Position numbers and translations under genes: made by a program. Under the pieces are notes generated by a model. The model saw nothing but the letters and a program-made list of their open reading frames with translations. It was not told where the DNA came from and did not search any database. From the NCBI RefSeq assembly GCF_039916245.1, contig NZ_JBDSLS010000108.1:27992-91991 (forward strand): a stretch of DNA of 64,000 bases, given 5' to 3'. Numbering within the stretch: the first letter of the stretch is position 1; every line of letters starts with the position of its first letter. The DNA is from Gelidibacter sp039916245 (GTDB lineage: Bacteria; Bacteroidota; Bacteroidia; Flavobacteriales; Flavobacteriaceae). Shown one piece after another: positions 59,488-64,000 of the stretch.

Positions 59488-60203
59488 ATTATAGTAACAT
59501 TAAAGTGATTGGCTTTGATGCCGATGATACCCTTTGGGTCAATGAAACCTATTTTAGGGATGCTGAACTTGAATTCTCAAAGTTGATGGCGCCTTATGAA
59601 ACGGCAAATACTATTGATCAGGAGTTATTTAAAAGACAAATAGAAAATCTGCCCTTGTATGGCTACGGAATCAAAGGTTTTATTCTGTCAATGGTTGAAA
59701 TAGCCTTAGAACTGTCAAACAATTCTATCAGTAATAAAACAATTGACGCGATCCTGAATATTGGCAAGGAGATGCTCAGTAAGCCTGTTGATCTTTTGGA
59801 AGGTGTAGAGGAAGTTTTGCTGACATTATCTCAAGATTACCGATTGATCGTTGTGACCAAAGGCGATTTATTGGATCAGGAGCGAAAATTGGAAAAATCT
59901 AAAATAACCCATTATTTTCATCATATAGAAGTCGTCAGTGATAAACAGGAAGCTAATTATTCCAAATTATTGAACCATTTGGATATTAAACCTTCTGAAT
60001 TTCTAATGATAGGAAACTCATTGAAATCAGATATTTTACCTTTAATTAATATAAAAGCAAATGCTATTCATGTGCCATTTCATACCACATGGATGCATGA
60101 ACATGTCGTTGCCACTGAAAAAGACAACAAAAAATATAAAACCATAACTAGTTTATTGGAGGTTCTTCCATTATTGAACAAAAATCAAAAAACTAGAGTT
60201 TAA
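59478..60203 (+). CDS. HAD-superfamily hydrolase in the Kdo operon
   Basis: A 241-residue protein with motif I VIGFDADDTLWVNE, motif II LIVVTKGD, and motif IV FLMIGNSLKSDILPLINI. It belongs to the HAD class I group. Its ATG overlaps kdsB by 10 bases, so it is translationally coupled. It is not a typical KdsC (those are smaller C0 enzymes of about 170 residues), so its substrate is open; a phosphatase for a sugar precursor is the simplest guess. Confidence 0.85.
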   Translation: MEIDYSNIKVIGFDADDTLWVNETYFRDAELEFSKLMAPYETANTIDQELFKRQIENLPLYGYGIKGFILSMVEIALELSNNSISNKTIDAILNIGKEMLSKPVDLLEGVEEVLLTLSQDYRLIVVTKGDLLDQERKLEKSKITHYFHHIEVVSDKQEANYSKLLNHLDIKPSEFLMIGNSLKSDILPLINIKANAIHVPFHTTWMHEHVVATEKDNKKYKTITSLLEVLPLLNKNQKTRV

Positions 60204-60214
60204 GACTTTAAAAA

Positions 60215-61297
60215 ATGACTTATAGAAATTACCCAATGGTGTCCAGGGTTGTTTTTGGACGCGGCAGTTTTAATCAATTAGGTGATATTATAGAGCCAAA
60301 ACGATTAAATGCCAGAGCACCATTTATTTATTTGGTAGATGATGTTTTCAAAGGAAATGCTTGGTTAACCTCGAGAATTTCTTTGGCTTATGCCGATCAA
60401 TTAATTTTTATTTCAGCAAATCACGAACCAACAACCTCTCAAGTTGATGACTTGGTCGAGCAGATTATTTTAGAACATAAGGACAGACCTTCAGGTATTA
60501 TTGGCATTGGAGGAGGAACACTTATGGATTTAGCAAAAGCTGTCGCCATTATGCTCACTAATTCTGGCCATTCTAAAGATTACCAAGGTTGGGATTTAGT
60601 AAAAACACCGGCCATTTATCATGTTGGCGTGCCCACTATTTCTGGAACAGGCGCCGAAGTATCACGAACAACTGTACTGACAGGGCCTGAAAAGAAACTG
60701 GGCATCAATTCAGATTACACGCCTTTTGATCAGGTTGTTTTAGATCCAGAATTGACCCAAAGTGTTACTAAGGACCAATGGTTTTATACGGGAATGGATT
60801 GTTTTATCCATTGTGTGGAATCCTTAAATGGCACCTTCTTAAATGCCTTTAGTCAGAGTTATGGCGAAAAGGCTTTCGACTTATGCAAGGAAATATTTAT
60901 TGATGGAAACGGTTCAAAAGAAGAATTACAGGACAAATTAATGATGGCTTCTTGGCATGGCGGTATGAGTATCGCCTACTCTCAAGTAGGTGTGGCGCAT
61001 GCCCTGAGTTACGGTCTTGGCTATCTTTTAGGAACCAAACATGGCATAGGAAATTGCATTGTTTTTGATCATTTGGAAGAATTTTATCCAGAAGGGGTCG
61101 CCTTATTTAAAAAGATGAAAGAAATCCATAATATCGAAATTCCTCAAGGCATTTGTTCGCAGCTCGAAGATTATGAATTTGACATTATGATTGATGTGGC
61201 TTTAAGTTTGGAGCCACTTTGGGAAAATGCCATTGGTAAAAACTGGAAACAGTCCATTACAAGAGAAAGATTGAAGGCTTTATATCAAAAAATGTAG
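60215..61297 (+). CDS. kdnB: Iron-containing alcohol dehydrogenase, KdnB-like (Kdo 8-oxidase)
   Basis: A 360-residue group III (iron-dependent) dehydrogenase: MVSRVVFGRGSFNQLGDII, IIGIGGGTLMDLAKAVAIMLTNSGH, YQGWDLVKTPAI, GVPTISGTGAEVSRTTVLTG, DQWFYTGMDCFIHCVESLNGTF and GMSIAYSQVGVAHALSYGLGYLLGTKHGIGNCI with metal-binding histidines. The strings YQGWDL, DQWFYTGMDC and HCVESL-GTFLNAFS are those of KdnB, which in Shewanella oxidises C8 of Kdo so that KdnA can add an amino group. No kdnA-type aminotransferase is in the window. The start of the next gene is one base after its stop. Confidence 0.78.
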   Translation: MTYRNYPMVSRVVFGRGSFNQLGDIIEPKRLNARAPFIYLVDDVFKGNAWLTSRISLAYADQLIFISANHEPTTSQVDDLVEQIILEHKDRPSGIIGIGGGTLMDLAKAVAIMLTNSGHSKDYQGWDLVKTPAIYHVGVPTISGTGAEVSRTTVLTGPEKKLGINSDYTPFDQVVLDPELTQSVTKDQWFYTGMDCFIHCVESLNGTFLNAFSQSYGEKAFDLCKEIFIDGNGSKEELQDKLMMASWHGGMSIAYSQVGVAHALSYGLGYLLGTKHGIGNCIVFDHLEEFYPEGVALFKKMKEIHNIEIPQGICSQLEDYEFDIMIDVALSLEPLWENAIGKNWKQSITRERLKALYQKM

Positions 61298-61298
61298 G

Positions 61299-61847
61299 AT
61301 GAGATGGTTATACGAATTTATCTACTTTAAGATCTTAGGGTGGAAAGTAGTTGGGAATGTCACTATGTCAAAAGACACCATTAAAAAGGCGGTTGTCATT
61401 GCGGCACCTCATACCAGTTGGCATGATTTTTATATTGCAGTGTTGATGCGTCGGGTTATTGGAATCAAATCCAATTTTGTGGCAAAAAAAGAACTTTTTA
61501 AATGGCCTTTAAGCTATTATTTTAAAGTCATTGGAGGCGCACCTTTAGATAGACGTCCTGGTCAGAACAAAGTAGAAGCCATTGCTAAGCTATTTGAAGG
61601 CAAGGAGGAGTTCCGCTTGGCCTTGTCTCCCGAAGGCACCAGAAAGAAAGTACACGAGTGGAAAACTGGGTTTTACTATATCGCAAAAAAAGCAAATGTG
61701 CCGATCATCATGTTTACTTTCGATTTTGAGCACAAACAAAACAAGATTGCAGAACCTTTTTATCCTACCGATAATATGGAAGCCGATTTTGAGTATATGC
61801 GTTCGTTTTTTGCGGGAGTCAAAGGGAAAGTCCCAAAACTTTCATAA
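61299..61847 (+). CDS. PlsC-like acyltransferase
   Basis: A 182-residue protein with the acyltransferase motifs HTSWHDFYIAVLMRR (HxxxxD type), FVAKKELFKWPLSYYFKVIGGAPLDRR and SPEGTRKKVHEWKTGFYYIA. It belongs to the 1-acylglycerol-3-phosphate acyltransferase superfamily but is short (PlsC is about 245). It may acylate a lipid A or ornithine-lipid-type acceptor; the Kdo operon context fits the former. It starts one base after kdnB. Confidence 0.82.
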   Translation: MRWLYEFIYFKILGWKVVGNVTMSKDTIKKAVVIAAPHTSWHDFYIAVLMRRVIGIKSNFVAKKELFKWPLSYYFKVIGGAPLDRRPGQNKVEAIAKLFEGKEEFRLALSPEGTRKKVHEWKTGFYYIAKKANVPIIMFTFDFEHKQNKIAEPFYPTDNMEADFEYMRSFFAGVKGKVPKLS

Positions 61848-61989
61848 TATTTATTTCATTTTCAGGACAATGTCATCATAATTTAACCTCTGGCATACAA
61901 TTTGACAAGGGACGAATGCAGATGACTAGTGAAACATACAGTAAACATTTTTTTGTCCCTAAAGAGAAACATTAGTAACCTTGCAACAC

Positions 61990-62020
61990 AAAAGCTATCT
62001 TTTTTTAAAGGTAGCTTTTT
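61990..62020 (+). terminator. Hairpin, possible terminator of the Kdo operon
   Basis: AAAGCTATC and GGTAGCTTTTT with one G-U pair, ending in a T-run, about 140 bases past the acyltransferase stop. Confidence 0.55.
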
Positions 62021-62122
62021 ATTTTATAAGGATTGAGAGCAGACTAGAATTGATCGGTCAGCTTTTAAAATATGAAGTGTAAACTTTCTATTGATTGTGA
62101 AATCATTGCTATGAGAAAGAGG

Positions 62123-62150
62123 AAGGCCAACAAGAAATTTTTGGCCTTTT
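62123..62150 (+). terminator. Hairpin with short T-tract
   Basis: AAGGCCAA-caagaaattt-TTGGCCTTTT; an eight-base perfect stem. Confidence 0.5.
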
Positions 62151-62428
62151 ATGATGCTATTAACAGTTAGAGAACTGATGTCGTTTTGGATAAGGTTCTC
62201 GGTTCCTAAATATTAGATATTAAAGAGTTTTTACTTGCTTAGATCGCTCCATACTTTCTGTTTTTTTTTGTTCTTTAAAAACTCTTTAGATTCTCTAAAT
62301 ATGTTTATTGACATTTAAGTTTTAAAATGGAAGATCTGTTTATTTTTTTAAACTTATAAAAGCAACCCTTTTTAGGTGCAGTAAAATCATTTATAACTAT
62401 CTTTAATTGAGTTAAATAAAGTATTATT

Positions 62429-63709
62429 TTGAAGCTATTACTGTTTTTTATTTTTGCATTTATTTTAGGTTTCGAATTGGAAGCCCAAGATATGGTAAGT
62501 CTTGATTATTTTTTAAATCAAGCGGAAGTGAATACGCCAACTTTAAAGGAAAACAGAAATCTGTTAAAAATCGGAGAGCTTCAGAATGCCATTATCCAAG
62601 CTCAGAATAAGGCCTTTCAGGTGAATGTGACTTCCGATGTTTTGGTTGCGCCCTTTTTCAATAGCAACGGTAAAGCTATTGACGTCACAACGACACCATC
62701 AGCTAATGCTATTGGATATGATGTTAGCATCACAAATGGTGGCCTGTATTCTGCACAAATAAATGTGATGAAAAACCTATTTAATCAGGCCATTACTGAT
62801 CGTCTCTTATTTCAAAATAAGTTACAGAATAATTCAATTTTACTTACTTCGGAAGAACTGAAACACAATCTCACTAAAACTATTACGGACGCATATATTG
62901 TCGCCTATCAGTTGCAATTGCAGGAGAGTTTTACAAAAGATATCTTAAAGGATCTTGAAAATCGGTTGCAAGTGGTTGAATTGATGGTAAAACGCGCTGT
63001 GTTGATGGAGAGTGATTATTTGTTGCTCCAGTTGGATATTGATAGCAAAAAGCTGGAATTGCAACAAATTCAAAATAGTCTCAAAGTGGCCATCAATCAA
63101 CTCTACATCTTGAGTAGTGTGCCTGTGAGAAATACCGAAAGCTTGGACGTTCCAACTATAACTGCCATCACAAATCCCAATTCTTTATTTTATCAAAAGA
63201 AATTCGAAAACGACAGTTTGCAACTGCTCGCCAATCAAAATGTCTTTGAAAGTCGGTATAAGCCGCAAGTATCGGCCTATGCCAATACCGGTTTAAATGC
63301 GAGTGAAATTCCAAACATCTACCGAAAGATTGGCGCTAGTGCAGGTATCCGATTGACAATTCCTATCTATGATGGGAACCAACGAAAATACAATGCACAG
63401 CAAAGCCTTCTAAAGGAGGAAAGTCTTGCGTTTTATAAAGAGAATTCTAAAATCCAAATGAAGAATAATTTGGAAAGTATCCGTCAGCAGATCAATCAAA
63501 ATGAAATAACGCTGCTGTTGTTGGAAAAGCAACTAAAAAAACAGGAAAACATCCTTGAGATCTATAAAGGGAAATTAGTTCAAGGGCAAGTCTCCATTGT
63601 AGATTACTTAACAGTGATTCAGAATTACAAACTGAACGTTTATACCAAACTTCAAATGCAAACCAATCGCTGGTTATTGCTGAGCCAGTATAATTATATA
63701 AACTGGTAA
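62429..63709 (+). CDS. TolC-family outer-membrane efflux protein
   Basis: A 426-residue protein with a signal peptide (LLLFFIFAFILGFELEAQ) and two long coiled-coil repeats of the outer-membrane factor family: LDYFLNQAEVNTPTLKENRN...TDAYIVAYQLQLQESFTKDILKDLENRLQVVELMVKR, then AGIRLTIPIYDGNQRKYNAQ and LEKQLKKQENILEIYKGKLVQGQVSIVDYLTVIQNYK. No ATG opens the signal peptide; the frame starts with TTG at 62429. TolC-type channels export drugs or other compounds with an RND pump and an adaptor, the latter encoded by the next gene. Confidence 0.88.
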   Translation: MKLLLFFIFAFILGFELEAQDMVSLDYFLNQAEVNTPTLKENRNLLKIGELQNAIIQAQNKAFQVNVTSDVLVAPFFNSNGKAIDVTTTPSANAIGYDVSITNGGLYSAQINVMKNLFNQAITDRLLFQNKLQNNSILLTSEELKHNLTKTITDAYIVAYQLQLQESFTKDILKDLENRLQVVELMVKRAVLMESDYLLLQLDIDSKKLELQQIQNSLKVAINQLYILSSVPVRNTESLDVPTITAITNPNSLFYQKKFENDSLQLLANQNVFESRYKPQVSAYANTGLNASEIPNIYRKIGASAGIRLTIPIYDGNQRKYNAQQSLLKEESLAFYKENSKIQMKNNLESIRQQINQNEITLLLLEKQLKKQENILEIYKGKLVQGQVSIVDYLTVIQNYKLNVYTKLQMQTNRWLLLSQYNYINW

Positions 63710-63711
63710 TT

Positions 63712-64000
63712 ATGAAAGTACCCGGCCTAAAAATTTTCATCATCTGCATTTTGTTTGTTAATGCTTTTAGCTGTAAAAAGTCGAGTGATACCATTCTTGA
63801 AAAAAAAGCACCTATTAATGTGACCACGGTCAAAGTAGCGCAAAATGACATGAAGGAATATTTGACCTTTAACGGCGTGACTTTATATCAAAAAAAAGAA
63901 AATATACGGGCCCATGTTACCGGTTATATCTCTTGGATGAACTATAAGATAGGAGATAAAATAAATAGTGGACAAACTTTTGCATCGGTTAGAACCAAGG
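63712..64000 (+). CDS. RND efflux periplasmic adaptor (HlyD family), N-terminal part cut by window edge
   Basis: Opens ATG at 63712, 2 bases after the TolC-type stop. It has a lipoprotein signal (IFIICILFVNAFSC, cysteine 21), then APINVTTVKVAQNDMKEYLTFNGV and IRAHVTGYISWMNYKIGDKINSGQTFASV, the membrane-proximal strand and first lipoyl half-motif of RND adaptors. The frame is open to the window end. It most likely links the TolC-type channel with an inner-membrane pump encoded beyond the window. Confidence 0.88.
   Translation, partial: MKVPGLKIFIICILFVNAFSCKKSSDTILEKKAPINVTTVKVAQNDMKEYLTFNGVTLYQKKENIRAHVTGYISWMNYKIGDKINSGQTFASVRTK

Larger units (their letters stand above)
61848..62428. other. 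Spacer between the Kdo operon and tolC-type gene
   Basis: No gene recognised in 580 bases. It holds AAAAGCTATC...GGTAGCTTTTT (61990-62020), a possible terminator, and AAGGCCAA-caagaaattt-TTGGCCTTTT (62123-62150), another hairpin. Confidence 0.55.

Noticed and set aside
1..64000. tRNA or rRNA genes
   Set aside because: The longer spacers were read on both strands and no cloverleaf or rRNA core was recognised; a covariance search could still find something that I missed.

Overview
The window looks like chromosome of a member of the Flavobacteriaceae (Bacteroidota). The DNA is AT-rich. Promoters of the phylum type (TTG, about 19-20 bases, then TAnnTTTG) occur without Shine-Dalgarno sequences. 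Type IX secretion genes are present (porQ, a PorP/SprF protein, a gliding-type C-terminal sorting domain), and gene neighbourhoods such as lon-porQ-cmk-rpsA and a pyrR-pyrB cluster fit that family. Most of the window is ordinary core genome; no phage, CRISPR array, plasmid or defence island was seen.

Layout. 1-7.5 kb: end of a TonB-dependent receptor, arsC-like reductase, HAD phosphatase, a polysaccharide pyruvyl transferase, prfB (split by its programmed frameshift), a decayed metalloprotease remnant, a family 2 glycosyltransferase, a Dph6-like ATP pyrophosphatase and ybaB. 7.6-13 kb: oligopeptidase B, then a cysteine-synthase-like enzyme and an alpha-oxoamine synthase that together look like the first two steps of capnine sulfonolipid synthesis, then msrB. 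13-20.5 kb: glycogen branching enzyme, GH31 alpha-glucosidase, M48 lipoprotein protease and an Atg22-type MFS transporter. 20.5-23.5 kb (minus): a four-gene operon of ECF sigma factor, probable membrane anti-sigma partner and two exported beta-solenoid proteins. 23.9-35.3 kb: lon, porQ, cmk, a LysM protein, rpsA, pyrR-orf-pyrB, and RNase Z between two small STAS-like proteins. 35.4-46 kb: pdxH, a CAP-domain lipoprotein, a complete IS3-family element, and an adhesin/PorP-SprF/OmpA operon read on the minus strand. 46.3-50.5 kb: SixA-type phosphatase, polyphosphate kinase, exopolyphosphatase and a small outer-membrane barrel. 50.6-56.5 kb: miaE, a lipoprotein, dnaX, the RNase P RNA gene, rsmD, a DUF3822 protein and a membrane protein. 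56.6-61.9 kb: a RecD-like helicase, a DUF4126 membrane protein and a lipopolysaccharide-type operon kdsB-HAD-kdnB-acyltransferase. 62.4 kb to the end: TolC-type protein and the start of an RND efflux adaptor.

The most noteworthy observations are (1) an A10 run in dnaX exactly at the end of the clamp-loader domains, where gaining one A gives an immediate UAG and thus a gamma-like short product; (2) an IS element with 5-bp target duplication that landed in the stop codon of the OmpA gene, so the new stop and two extra residues come from the IS end and the operon is cut off from its terminator; (3) the probable capnine pair; (4) a KdnB-like Kdo oxidase beside kdsB, pointing to 8-amino-Kdo; (5) a UGA inside a lysine-rich tail of the branching enzyme with 26 further in-frame codons; and (6) several repeat-rich spacers.
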